Assembly (NCBI GenBank): GCA_022770365.1 | Contig: JALEHU010000006.1 | Location: 1 to 64,000, forward strand | Source of the DNA: Blautia sp. | GTDB taxonomy: Bacteria > Bacillota > Clostridia > Lachnospirales > Lachnospiraceae | DNA: 64,000 nucleotides | Direction: 5' to 3' | Part shown: positions 37,990 through 47,539 of the stretch, one piece after another | How positions within the stretch are numbered: the first letter of the stretch is position 1 | Layout: each line of letters starts with the position of its first letter | Translations under genes and position numbers: made by a program | Notes under the pieces: model-generated | The model's input: the letters and a program-made list of their open reading frames with translations, nothing else | The model's database searches: none | What the model was told of the DNA's origin: nothing

Positions 37990-40728
37990 GTGAAAAAGAA
38001 AATTGCAGCGGCTGCATTGAGTATTACACTTTGCATGTCCATGGTTTGTCAGACCGGAGCTGCCGCCTTTACAGACCAGGCGGAAGGGGTAACATGGTCG
38101 GAGTTTGACGATTCTTCATCAGGAACCGTGGAATCCGACGATACAATTGGGATGGAACCTGAGGAACCTACAGCAGCACCGGAAGCTGCGGTGACACCTG
38201 CTGAGGAAACACCTGAAGCAGTGACCCCATCCCCTGAAGCAGTGACGCCAGCACCGGAAATAACAGTCACACCGGAGGAACCTGCCGGAGAAGACAGTTT
38301 TTCTGCAAATGATGTTGAAATTTTTAGTGCAGGTGATGGATCTGCGGATGATCAGACTATTCAGAATACTGAGGGAAATGCAGAAGCTCTGACAGCAGCA
38401 GACGGCAGAATTTATGCAACAGACTGGATTGCATCAAATGGCAGATGGAAACTGCGCAAGCCGGTTGCCACAATGACAGCATCTGCTCCAGAGGTTCAGA
38501 CAGCTGGAGACCCGGAAACTCAGCCGGAAATGACTGTCTCGGATGATGCGGAAGTTCTGCCGGAAATGACTGCCTCAGACGATGCGGAAACCGTTGTATC
38601 TCCGGAGCAGCAGAACATGCCTGAGGAGACGGATTCTGCAGATATGATGAATGCTGATGCTGACGGGGCAGACGCGGATACAGATACTGCAGCTGATACT
38701 TCAGGGGAAGCGCTTTTACAGAATGATGTACCGGAAAATCTGTTCTATACCAGGGAAGATGGAATTGTTCATATTATCACATACAGCAATGATCCGTCAG
38801 TGACAGATCCGGTTGCAGAAGGTGATTATTATTTTGACGCGGAAGGTTTTCTGATAACAGGAAGACATGAGGTTCCTTCAAATGAAGAAGGATCCGGTTC
38901 AAACTATGAAAAAGCAGTGGAACATTTCTTCATGGATGAGGCAAATGCAAAACTGAATGATCCGAATTCCAATGCAGCCTGCACGCCGACTAACTCTGAT
39001 CTTGGTCAGCTGCAGAAAAAGTATTGGCTGTGGACCGGAACAGCTTTCCGTTACTATTCATCCAGCGGTGGTTATTTATCCGTATCCAGTCTGAAAGAGA
39101 TTAATACAAAAGCAGATAAGTATTACGGATATTATAAAATCAATGGTGCATATTATATTCTAAATACAGACGGTACACCATGCACCGGAATCATTACAAT
39201 CAAAGACGGCAAAAAGCCCGGAGAATATTACTGCAAGCCGGCTGGAACAGCCGGTGAGATTCCCGGAAAAATGCTTCGCTCCGGATGGCTCCGAATAAAA
39301 GACAGCAAAGGCGTATATCGCTGGTGGAAGTATAACTCTGACGGACGCCGTTCCTCAAAGGTTGCCAAGGTTACGACTCTGGATAAGACGATTGACAGCA
39401 GTGTGGGTAACTATACATACATGCTGGATAAGAATGGTTATATCCTGAAAAACAAGATGGCTAAAGTAGGAAGTTATTATTACGGTACGGATAAATATGG
39501 ACGTATTTATAAGAATAAAGTGGTAACATATAATGGCGCCAGATACTATTTTACTGCTAATGGACGCCGTTCCACATGGAAGAACGGATGGCACAGAATC
39601 GCCTACGGAAGCAAACGGTATTTCTATTTCGGGTCAACCCCGGGCAAAATAGTAGAAAAGAAGGGATGGCAGAGAATTATCACACCGGAAGGCAAGAGTG
39701 CCGGATGGTTTTATTTCCCGAGCAGCGGTAATCATTATGAAAATGTACTAACCAAATCAGGCCGCTATTTCCGTACAGATGGAAGACTTGCCAGCGGAAT
39801 TACGACTGTAAATGGAAAGACTTATTTCTTCCAGGCTTCTACTTCTAAAACTCCGAAGGGTGTGATGTATAAGAGCATCTGGATACATTATAATAATAAG
39901 TGGTACTATGCCGGCAGCGATGGTGTTCTTTACAAGAGCGGATGGAAAAAGATCAAAGGATCTTATTACTACTTTAACAGTGATTACACAGTAAAAACAA
40001 ACCAGACAGTTACAAAAAATGGTGTTAAAGGCTATGTGGACAGCAGAGGCAAATTCTATTCTTCAGGATGGGTAATCATCAATGATGCCAAGAACCAGGT
40101 GAAATATGTTGATCCTAAGACAGGTACTTTTGTAAAGAATACTTCTAAGAAAATTGACGGGCTGACATATTATTTCGATAAAAACGGATATCGTATCAAT
40201 GATCTTACCAGTATGTACAGAGGTCCATATTATCTGGAATGTGACCGCGTGAATGGCGTAATGACTGTATATAATGCATCTAAAACAGTTCCTATTAAAA
40301 CGATACGTGTTTCTGTAGGCCTTTCGGGAACCCCTACCTGGCCGACAAATAGAAATATGAGACTTACAAGTTATAATAGATGGCAGGCTCTGATGGGGCC
40401 GTCATGGGGCCAGTATGGTACTCATGTAGATGGTGCAGGTAATGGCGGCATTTTTATCCACTCTGTGGCAGGAGGTTCCCAAAGCTACTATAATCTTCCT
40501 GCATCGGAATACAATAAGCTGGGTAATCCGGCTTCCCATGGATGTATTCGCTGCTGTGTAGCTGATGCAAGATGGGTGTTCTATAACTGCAATGGTTCAA
40601 CCATCCGCATTATCGATGGAAAATACAATGCGAATGAATCAATGAAGGGACCTCTTGGACGTAAAGCACTTACACCGCTGTACGGTTCCAGGAATTTTGA
40701 CCCGACAGATAATTTGGCATGGCATTAA
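37990..40728 (+). CDS. L,D-transpeptidase (YkuD) with choline-binding-type cell-wall repeats
   Basis: Signal peptide, Pro/Thr/Glu-rich region, many Gly/aromatic YYYF repeats, C-terminal HSVAGG...SHGCIRC catalytic motif. Confidence 0.88.
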   Translation: MKKKIAAAALSITLCMSMVCQTGAAAFTDQAEGVTWSEFDDSSSGTVESDDTIGMEPEEPTAAPEAAVTPAEETPEAVTPSPEAVTPAPEITVTPEEPAGEDSFSANDVEIFSAGDGSADDQTIQNTEGNAEALTAADGRIYATDWIASNGRWKLRKPVATMTASAPEVQTAGDPETQPEMTVSDDAEVLPEMTASDDAETVVSPEQQNMPEETDSADMMNADADGADADTDTAADTSGEALLQNDVPENLFYTREDGIVHIITYSNDPSVTDPVAEGDYYFDAEGFLITGRHEVPSNEEGSGSNYEKAVEHFFMDEANAKLNDPNSNAACTPTNSDLGQLQKKYWLWTGTAFRYYSSSGGYLSVSSLKEINTKADKYYGYYKINGAYYILNTDGTPCTGIITIKDGKKPGEYYCKPAGTAGEIPGKMLRSGWLRIKDSKGVYRWWKYNSDGRRSSKVAKVTTLDKTIDSSVGNYTYMLDKNGYILKNKMAKVGSYYYGTDKYGRIYKNKVVTYNGARYYFTANGRRSTWKNGWHRIAYGSKRYFYFGSTPGKIVEKKGWQRIITPEGKSAGWFYFPSSGNHYENVLTKSGRYFRTDGRLASGITTVNGKTYFFQASTSKTPKGVMYKSIWIHYNNKWYYAGSDGVLYKSGWKKIKGSYYYFNSDYTVKTNQTVTKNGVKGYVDSRGKFYSSGWVIINDAKNQVKYVDPKTGTFVKNTSKKIDGLTYYFDKNGYRINDLTSMYRGPYYLECDRVNGVMTVYNASKTVPIKTIRVSVGLSGTPTWPTNRNMRLTSYNRWQALMGPSWGQYGTHVDGAGNGGIFIHSVAGGSQSYYNLPASEYNKLGNPASHGCIRCCVADARWVFYNCNGSTIRIIDGKYNANESMKGPLGRKALTPLYGSRNFDPTDNLAWH

Positions 40729-40743
40729 TACGTGTGTTTATGG

Positions 40744-40772
40744 CGCTCTCCGAGATGATCGGAGAGCGTTTT
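40744..40772 (+). terminator. Intrinsic terminator after L,D-transpeptidase
   Basis: CGCTCTCCGA-gatga-TCGGAGAGCG-TTTT. Confidence 0.9.
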
Positions 40773-40845
40773 AATACTCGCTGTTTCTTTTTCTGGCAGG
40801 GACATTGGCGTTCAGACTGCCGTTAAGATATATGGGTAAATTTTC

Positions 40846-40874
40846 TTGCATTTCTGTATACATCTATGTATAAT
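40846..40874 (+). promoter_or_regulatory. Candidate sigma-A promoter for the GH25 gene
   Basis: TTGCAT-17 nt-TATAAT. Confidence 0.65.
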
Positions 40875-40938
40875 AAAAAATGTAACAAAACTTTAATAAT
40901 TTATCAATATTAAAGAGGAGTATGACTTAAGGGAAAAA

Positions 40939-42621
40939 ATGAAGGGAACGAAAAGAAAATGGAAAGGCGTAAAGCTGTTTTTCCTCTGTGCTGTTCTGGT
41001 CATAGGCATGATTGGGGCTTCCAGAATATCGGCATCGTCTTATGAGCGCTGGGAGACTGTGGCGGAAGAGGAACGGGAGACGTACGAAGCTTCAGAGGGG
41101 CTGCTTCGTGCATCGACTGTCAGTGAAAAAGCCTGGAAAAAAATTAATGGAGTATGCTATAACGGAAGCGGAGAGACAATTCCGGGAGCTATTACCCGGG
41201 GGATCGATGTTTCTGAATGGCAGGGCACCATTAACTGGACAAAAGTAAAAAATTCCGGAGTGGATTTTGCATTTATCCGTGTTGCATATGGTACAGGCTA
41301 TCTTGACAAGCAATATGCAGCAAACATGAAAAATGCTGCGGCAGCAGGAATTCCGGCAGGTGTTTATATTTACAGTACTGCTACTACAACATCAGGTGCA
41401 TTAAAGGAAGCGCAGCTTGTTATTGAGAAGATGAAAGGATATAAAGTTTCCTATCCGGTTGTTTTTGACCTGGAATATTCCCGTATGGGAGAACTGTCAA
41501 AAACTCAGGTATCGAAACTTGCGCTGACCTTCTGCAATGAGATTAAAAAGGCCGGTTATTATCCGATGGTATACTGTAATACGTACTGGTATGATGACAA
41601 AATAGACTGGTCATTGCTGAACGGTATTGATGTGTGGATTGCGAGATATGGAGACAGGATTCAGGCACCTTCCGGTTCTGCTTATAAGTATACGATCTGG
41701 CAGTCCACGGATGGTGATGGCGGTGGAATACTGAATCCGACCAAAGGGCTGATTGATGGTATTCCGACAGTGAATAATGTTGATGTGAATTTCGGCTATG
41801 TGGATTATGCGAAAATAATTACTCCCCGCACACAGCCGCTTGCTTCTTATACAAATTCGTCAACGACAATTGCGACAGCAACACCGAAACCGACAGCAAC
41901 ACCGAAGCCGACGGCAACACCAACACCGAAACCGACAGCGACGCCGAAGCCGACAGCAACACCTACGCCAGAACCGACACCAAAGCCGACCACGGTTCCG
42001 GCAGTGAAAAACGGCTGGAAAACAGAGAGCGGAAAGACCTACTATTATAAGAATAATGTCAAACTTACAGGCTGGCAGAAAATCGGCGGCAAATATTATT
42101 ATTTTAACAGTGTAAAAGGCTATCTTTATAAGAGTACACTGCTGACATCCAGAAAAAACAATATTTGTTATGTCAATTCCAGCGGTGCCCGTGTTTCTGA
42201 TACATGGGTTACCTGGAAAGATAAAAAATATTATATGGCATCCAATGGTTATGCTGTGAAAGGCTTTTATACGATCAGCGGCAAAACATATTATTTCAAT
42301 AAAACGCATGCTTATATGTATAAGAACCGTAAGCTGATCACTACAGCCGGAAACATTTATTATCTTGGCATCACCGGAGCACGTTATGAAAATGGTTTTT
42401 ATACAGTGACGGAAAATGGTGTAAAAAATACATATTACTTTGCCAAAAACGGGCGTGCATACAGAGGCTGGCACACGATCAAAGGAAAAAAATATTATTT
42501 CTATAAGGGAACTTCCAAAAAATCCGGCGTTCGTGCAGAAAATGTCACACTTACAAGCTCTTCCGGAGTAGTCTCTGTGTTTAATAAATCCGGCGTTTGT
42601 ACGAAACAGTATAAGAAATAG
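40939..42621 (+). CDS. GH25 lysozyme with cell-wall-binding repeats
   Basis: GIDVSEWQGTINWTKVKNSGVDFAFIRVAYG GH25 signature; Pro/Thr linker; GGKYYYFN repeats. Confidence 0.93.
   Translation: MKGTKRKWKGVKLFFLCAVLVIGMIGASRISASSYERWETVAEEERETYEASEGLLRASTVSEKAWKKINGVCYNGSGETIPGAITRGIDVSEWQGTINWTKVKNSGVDFAFIRVAYGTGYLDKQYAANMKNAAAAGIPAGVYIYSTATTTSGALKEAQLVIEKMKGYKVSYPVVFDLEYSRMGELSKTQVSKLALTFCNEIKKAGYYPMVYCNTYWYDDKIDWSLLNGIDVWIARYGDRIQAPSGSAYKYTIWQSTDGDGGGILNPTKGLIDGIPTVNNVDVNFGYVDYAKIITPRTQPLASYTNSSTTIATATPKPTATPKPTATPTPKPTATPKPTATPTPEPTPKPTTVPAVKNGWKTESGKTYYYKNNVKLTGWQKIGGKYYYFNSVKGYLYKSTLLTSRKNNICYVNSSGARVSDTWVTWKDKKYYMASNGYAVKGFYTISGKTYYFNKTHAYMYKNRKLITTAGNIYYLGITGARYENGFYTVTENGVKNTYYFAKNGRAYRGWHTIKGKKYYFYKGTSKKSGVRAENVTLTSSSGVVSVFNKSGVCTKQYKK
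41870..41995 (+). repeat. Intragenic short tandem repeat encoding (ATPKPT)n linker
   Basis: Repeated acaccgaarccgacrgca units; protein PTATPKPTATPTPKPTATPKPTATPTPEPTPKPT. Confidence 0.9.
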
Positions 42622-42654
42622 AGTAAATAAGTACTCATTCTTGGAAAGGAAAAT

Positions 42655-44139
42655 ATGAAAGTAAAGAAAAATAAGAGGTTTACCAGATTATTACTGGTAA
42701 TGATGACTGTAATGGGGATATTTCTTTTTGTGCCTTTTACGGCAGCGGCAGCAACTGTAAATACAGGAGAGTTTGTTGTCGTACTGGATCCGGGACATGG
42801 CGGTATTGACTCCGGTGCCTGTGATAGACATAACGGCAAAATGTATCAGGAATCTGATATGAACTGGAAAATTGCCAATTATACTAAAAAGGCACTTGAA
42901 AAATATACAAATATCAAGGTGGTTCTGACCAGAACGAAAAACACATGTCCTTCAATAAAAACCAGAGTTGCGGCAGCAAAAAAGGCAAAAGCAGATATAC
43001 TGGTAAGCATGCATATTAATTCAGAGGACAGTGGACTGGCAAAAGGAGCCTGTGTTCTGATTTCCAAGGGAACCTACCGTTCCAGTTTATCTGCCAGGGA
43101 GAAAAAATTCGGAACGTATGTGATGAATGAGCTCGGTAAACTGGGAATTTATAAACGCAATTCCGACACCGGAGGCATGCTTTACCGCCTTGCTTCCGAT
43201 GGAAGCAGATATCCCAATGGAAAGACCAGCGATTACTATGAAATTGTCCGGTACAGTGTAGAGAACAATCTTCCCGGGGTGATCATTGAACATGCATTTA
43301 TCAGCAATTATTCTGATGTAAGCAAATTTTTAAGCAGTGATGCCAAACTGAAAAAAATCGGCGAGGCAGATGCCAGAGCAATTGTCAGCTACATCAGACA
43401 ACTTCCTGCAAAAGAAGAGCCGATTGATCCTGCGAAGAAAAACGGATGGATTGAGGAAGAAGGAAACTATTACTATTATAAAAATGATGTAAAAGCTGTG
43501 AATCAGCTTCTGACACTGGATGGTAAAATCTATTATGTGGATGCAGCTGGGGTGAGACAGTATGGATGGCAGACTGTTCAGGGAAAAACCTATTTCTTCA
43601 GGGAAGATGGAACAGCAGTGACGGGCTGGATGGAGCTGGATGGTGACTGGTATTATTTTAACAGTAAATATGCTTATCTTTATAAAAATGTAAAACTGGT
43701 ATCCGGCTCCGGGAATGTATACCTTTTTGATGAAGACGGAAAGCGCATGAAAGGCTGGTCCACTCTGGATAATAAGAAATATTACGTAGGCGCAAAGGGA
43801 TATGCGGTCCGCGGGTTCCAGAAAATCGGCACAAAATATTATTATTTTGAACCGAAAGATGCTTATCTCATTAAAAATAAAATCGTAAAAATATCGTCAA
43901 CTGCTATTTATTATATTGACTCAAAGGGAGTTCGATATGACAAAGGATTTAAAACCATAAAGAATAATACATATTATTTTACGTCCAATGGAAAAGCTAA
44001 AATCGGGTGGCTGAAATCCAATGGAAAATACTATTATTTTAACAAGTCCGGAGTTATGCTGAAAAACACGACACTGAAAGATTCCAAGGGAAAGGTGTAT
44101 ATATTCAATTCCAAGGGAGTATGTACCAACCGAAAATAA
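42655..44139 (+). CDS. N-acetylmuramoyl-L-alanine amidase (Amidase_3) with cell-wall-binding repeats
   Basis: VVLDPGHGGIDSGA, NNLPGVIIEHAFISN, C-terminal YYYF repeats. Confidence 0.93.
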   Translation: MKVKKNKRFTRLLLVMMTVMGIFLFVPFTAAAATVNTGEFVVVLDPGHGGIDSGACDRHNGKMYQESDMNWKIANYTKKALEKYTNIKVVLTRTKNTCPSIKTRVAAAKKAKADILVSMHINSEDSGLAKGACVLISKGTYRSSLSAREKKFGTYVMNELGKLGIYKRNSDTGGMLYRLASDGSRYPNGKTSDYYEIVRYSVENNLPGVIIEHAFISNYSDVSKFLSSDAKLKKIGEADARAIVSYIRQLPAKEEPIDPAKKNGWIEEEGNYYYYKNDVKAVNQLLTLDGKIYYVDAAGVRQYGWQTVQGKTYFFREDGTAVTGWMELDGDWYYFNSKYAYLYKNVKLVSGSGNVYLFDEDGKRMKGWSTLDNKKYYVGAKGYAVRGFQKIGTKYYYFEPKDAYLIKNKIVKISSTAIYYIDSKGVRYDKGFKTIKNNTYYFTSNGKAKIGWLKSNGKYYYFNKSGVMLKNTTLKDSKGKVYIFNSKGVCTNRK

Positions 44140-44183
44140 TGGGAAAATTATCGGGGAATAAAACATAAAGGAGAAACAGTACT

Positions 44184-45266
44184 ATGAGAACTTATTTAGT
44201 AACCGGAGGAGCTGGATTTATCGGTTCCAATTACATTCACTATATGTTCGGAAAATACGGTGACAGTATTCGTATTATCAACGTTGATAAGCTGACTTAC
44301 GCAGGAAATCTGGAAAATCTGAAAGATATTGAAGACCAGGCAAACTATACATTTGTAAAAGCGGACATCTGTGACAGCGATGCAATTATGAAGATTTTTG
44401 AAGAAAATGATATTGACCGTGTTGTGCATTTTGCTGCTGAGAGCCATGTGGACCGCAGCATCAAAAATCCGGATGTTTTTGTAAAAACGAATGTTCTGGG
44501 GACGCTTGTAATGCTGAATGCAGCCAAGGCTGCCTGGGAGCTGCCGGACGGCACCTTTAAACCGGATAAGAAATTCCTTCATGTTTCTACAGATGAAGTT
44601 TATGGTTCTCTGGAAGAGGATGGCGGATATTTTTATGAGACTACTCCGTATGCACCTCACAGCCCGTATTCTGCCAGCAAAGCATCTTCCGATATGCTGG
44701 TGAAGGCTTATATGGATACTTACAGATTTCCGGCTAATATTACCAACTGCAGCAATAACTATGGTCCTTATCAGTTCCCGGAAAAACTGATTCCGCTGAT
44801 CATCAACAATGCACTTCAGGGTAAGAAACTTCCGGTATACGGTGACGGAAAAAATGTCCGTGACTGGCTGTATGTTATGGATCACGCAAAAGGCATCGAT
44901 ATGGTTCAGGAAAAGGGCCGTCTCTTTGAAACATACAATATCGGCGGTCATAATGAGAAACAGAATATCCAGATCATTCATATTATTCTGGATACCCTTC
45001 AGGAAATGCTTCCGGATGATGATCCCCGCAAAAAGCTGGTAAGTGAGGAACTGATCACTTATGTGGAAGACCGCAAAGGCCATGACCGCCGGTACGCGAT
45101 TGCACCGGATAAGATCAAGGCAGAAGTAGGCTGGTATCCGGAAACATGTTTTGAAGACGGTATCCGTCTGACTATTCAGTGGTTTTTCGAACACGAAGAC
45201 TGGATGAAAAATGTCACCAGCGGTGATTACCAGAAGTATTACGACGAAATGTACAGGACAAAATAA
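44184..45266 (+). CDS. rfbB: dTDP-glucose 4,6-dehydratase
   Basis: TGGAGFIGSNYIHY, HVSTDEVYGSL, YSASKASSDMLV, TNCSNNYGPYQFPEKLIPL. Confidence 0.95.
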   Translation: MRTYLVTGGAGFIGSNYIHYMFGKYGDSIRIINVDKLTYAGNLENLKDIEDQANYTFVKADICDSDAIMKIFEENDIDRVVHFAAESHVDRSIKNPDVFVKTNVLGTLVMLNAAKAAWELPDGTFKPDKKFLHVSTDEVYGSLEEDGGYFYETTPYAPHSPYSASKASSDMLVKAYMDTYRFPANITNCSNNYGPYQFPEKLIPLIINNALQGKKLPVYGDGKNVRDWLYVMDHAKGIDMVQEKGRLFETYNIGGHNEKQNIQIIHIILDTLQEMLPDDDPRKKLVSEELITYVEDRKGHDRRYAIAPDKIKAEVGWYPETCFEDGIRLTIQWFFEHEDWMKNVTSGDYQKYYDEMYRTK

Positions 45267-45424
45267 AAATGATGATGGAGTGAAAAGGTATTTTTACTCT
45301 GGTATCATGAAAATTCTGTACAGCAGACATGAAAAATACCCGGCTGTATGGGAGAATTACAGGAAAATCAACGAAATGCTGCAGGACATGGGAATGCAGC
45401 ATTTCCTGTTTTTTGGAGAATACA

Positions 45425-47539
45425 ATGAAAAAAATAGCGATTATTGGAGCAAATGATTTTCAGCGCCCTCTGATCCGAAAGGCCAGGGAAATGGGATATG
45501 AGACCCATGTATTTGCCTGGAGAGAAGGGGCAACAGGCGCAGAAGACGCGGATGTTTTTTACGAGATCAGCATTACAGAGAAGGAAAAGATACTGGAGAT
45601 ATGCCGAAAAATTCAACCTGAGGCTGTGGCAACGATTGGTTCAGATCTTGCCAATATCACTGTACAGTATCTAGCTGAAGAACTGGAGCTTCCATGCAAC
45701 AGTAGGGAGTGTATCCGGAATTCCACAAACAAATATGCAATGCGGACAGCATTTCAGAAAGCAGGTATCCCGGTACCGTTTTTTCAGATCGCAGAAGAAG
45801 GACAGGAAATCGTACCTCCATCCTATCCTGTTATTGTAAAGCCCACAGATCGTTCCGGAAGCCGTGCGATCACAAAAGTGGAAGCACCGGAAGAACTGGA
45901 GGAAGCAATACGGAATGCGGCCGGGCAGTCTTTTGAGAAAAAAGCCATTGTAGAGGAATACATTCATGGTGCTGAGTACAGTGTGGAAACCATCAGTTTT
46001 GAGGGAAAACATACCTGCCTGGCTATCACAAAAAAATTTACAACAGGAGAACCCCATTACATTGAGGTAGGGCATCTTCAGCCGGCACCTCTTGATGACG
46101 CAATAAAGGAAAAAGTGGAACAGACAGTATTTCGTGCCATGGATGCCTTGGACGTGCGTTATGGTGCGGGACACAGTGAACTGCGCATCGATTCTCTGGG
46201 AAATATACGAATTATTGAAATCGGTTCCCGAATGGGAGGCGACTGTATCGGCTCAGATCTTGTGCCTTTATCCACGGGTCAGGACTTTGTAAAAATGGTT
46301 ATAGATACTGCTGCAGGCAAAGCCCCGGAGATAAAGGAAACGGAGTCCCGTATTTCGGCAATCCGATTTTTAATGAATGAAAAAGACCTTAATCATATGG
46401 AACATATAAAGAAAGAATTTCCGGAAAATGTAAAAAAAATCGTTCTGGACAGTCCGGTGAAAGGTGCAAAAATCACAGACAGCGGAAGCCGTCCCGGATT
46501 TTACATTCTTCAGGCGGATTCCATGGAAGAGATGGAAATCCTTCTCCATGAAGGCCCGGGGGAAAACCCTGTGGATATTTTTGAAACCCCTGTGCAGAAA
46601 ATGCGCTATTCTGATGGAAAGAATACGTTTTATATAAAACGGGATGATCTGCTGCCATTCTCTTTTGGCGGGAATAAAGTCCGTTTTGCGCGGAAATTTG
46701 TGGAGGACATGCAGGCGAAGCACTGTGACAGTATGATTATTTACGGCAATTATCATTCCAATCTCTGCCGGATCTTGTCGACACTTTGCAGGGAACTGGA
46801 TATCCCCTGTTACATGGTTCACAATACAGAGGATATCAAAGAGGAAAAAGAAACCCATAACAGCCGCATCATACGGAAAATGGGCGTGAAGGAAATTCCC
46901 TGCAGGAAACAGGGGATTGCAGATGCAGTACAGCAGGCGATGGATGAACTGACGGAAAAAGGATATCATCCGTATTATATTTACGGAAATACCGGCGGGA
47001 CAGGGAATGAGTGGGTGCCCATGCAGGCTTATGTGGAAGCTTATATGGAAATCTGCGCCTTTGAGGAGAAAAACGATGGAAAATTCGATTACATTTTTCT
47101 CGCATCCAGTACCAATGCTACACAGTCGGGTCTGCTGATGGGAAGTATTTTGAAAAAAGATGACCGGAAGATTGTGGGGATTTCTGTTTCCAGAAACGAG
47201 GAACGGGGAAAAGAAGTGATCATAGGAAATTTGAAGGAATACGCCGACAGATTTTCCGTTTTTCTTCCTGAAGATCCGGAGGAAAGAATTTATTTTACGG
47301 ATGCGTATATGGAAGGCGGCTACGGTGTATATTCACCAAATGTGGAAGATTTGATCAATCGGGTTTACCGGACGGATGGAATTCCGTTAGATATGACATA
47401 TACAGGAAAAGCATTTTATGGTATGATGAAATATCTGGAAGAACACAACATAACGGATAAAAATATCCTCTTTCTTCATACGGGAGGAACACCGTTGTTT
47501 TTTGACTATCTGATGGAAGATTTGGAGACATCTGAATGA
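45425..47539 (+). CDS. Fusion: N-terminal ATP-grasp ligase plus C-terminal PLP-dependent domain (D-cysteine desulfhydrase/ACC deaminase-like)
   Basis: ATP-grasp PVIVKPTDRSGSRAI..VEEYIHGAEYSVE..IIEIGSRMGGD; C-terminal FETPVQKMRY..FYIKRDDLLPFSFGGNKVRFARKF with PLP-Lys motif. Confidence 0.88.
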   Translation: MKKIAIIGANDFQRPLIRKAREMGYETHVFAWREGATGAEDADVFYEISITEKEKILEICRKIQPEAVATIGSDLANITVQYLAEELELPCNSRECIRNSTNKYAMRTAFQKAGIPVPFFQIAEEGQEIVPPSYPVIVKPTDRSGSRAITKVEAPEELEEAIRNAAGQSFEKKAIVEEYIHGAEYSVETISFEGKHTCLAITKKFTTGEPHYIEVGHLQPAPLDDAIKEKVEQTVFRAMDALDVRYGAGHSELRIDSLGNIRIIEIGSRMGGDCIGSDLVPLSTGQDFVKMVIDTAAGKAPEIKETESRISAIRFLMNEKDLNHMEHIKKEFPENVKKIVLDSPVKGAKITDSGSRPGFYILQADSMEEMEILLHEGPGENPVDIFETPVQKMRYSDGKNTFYIKRDDLLPFSFGGNKVRFARKFVEDMQAKHCDSMIIYGNYHSNLCRILSTLCRELDIPCYMVHNTEDIKEEKETHNSRIIRKMGVKEIPCRKQGIADAVQQAMDELTEKGYHPYYIYGNTGGTGNEWVPMQAYVEAYMEICAFEEKNDGKFDYIFLASSTNATQSGLLMGSILKKDDRKIVGISVSRNEERGKEVIIGNLKEYADRFSVFLPEDPEERIYFTDAYMEGGYGVYSPNVEDLINRVYRTDGIPLDMTYTGKAFYGMMKYLEEHNITDKNILFLHTGGTPLFFDYLMEDLETSE

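Noticed and set aside
41870-41995. Possible CRISPR-like or noncoding repeat array
   Set aside because: Period is codon-based and in frame, encoding a Thr/Pro linker between the lysozyme catalytic domain and its wall-binding repeats.
44196-45194. 332-aa minus-strand ORF opposite rfbB
   Set aside because: Antisense to conserved rfbB; composition indicates a shadow frame.
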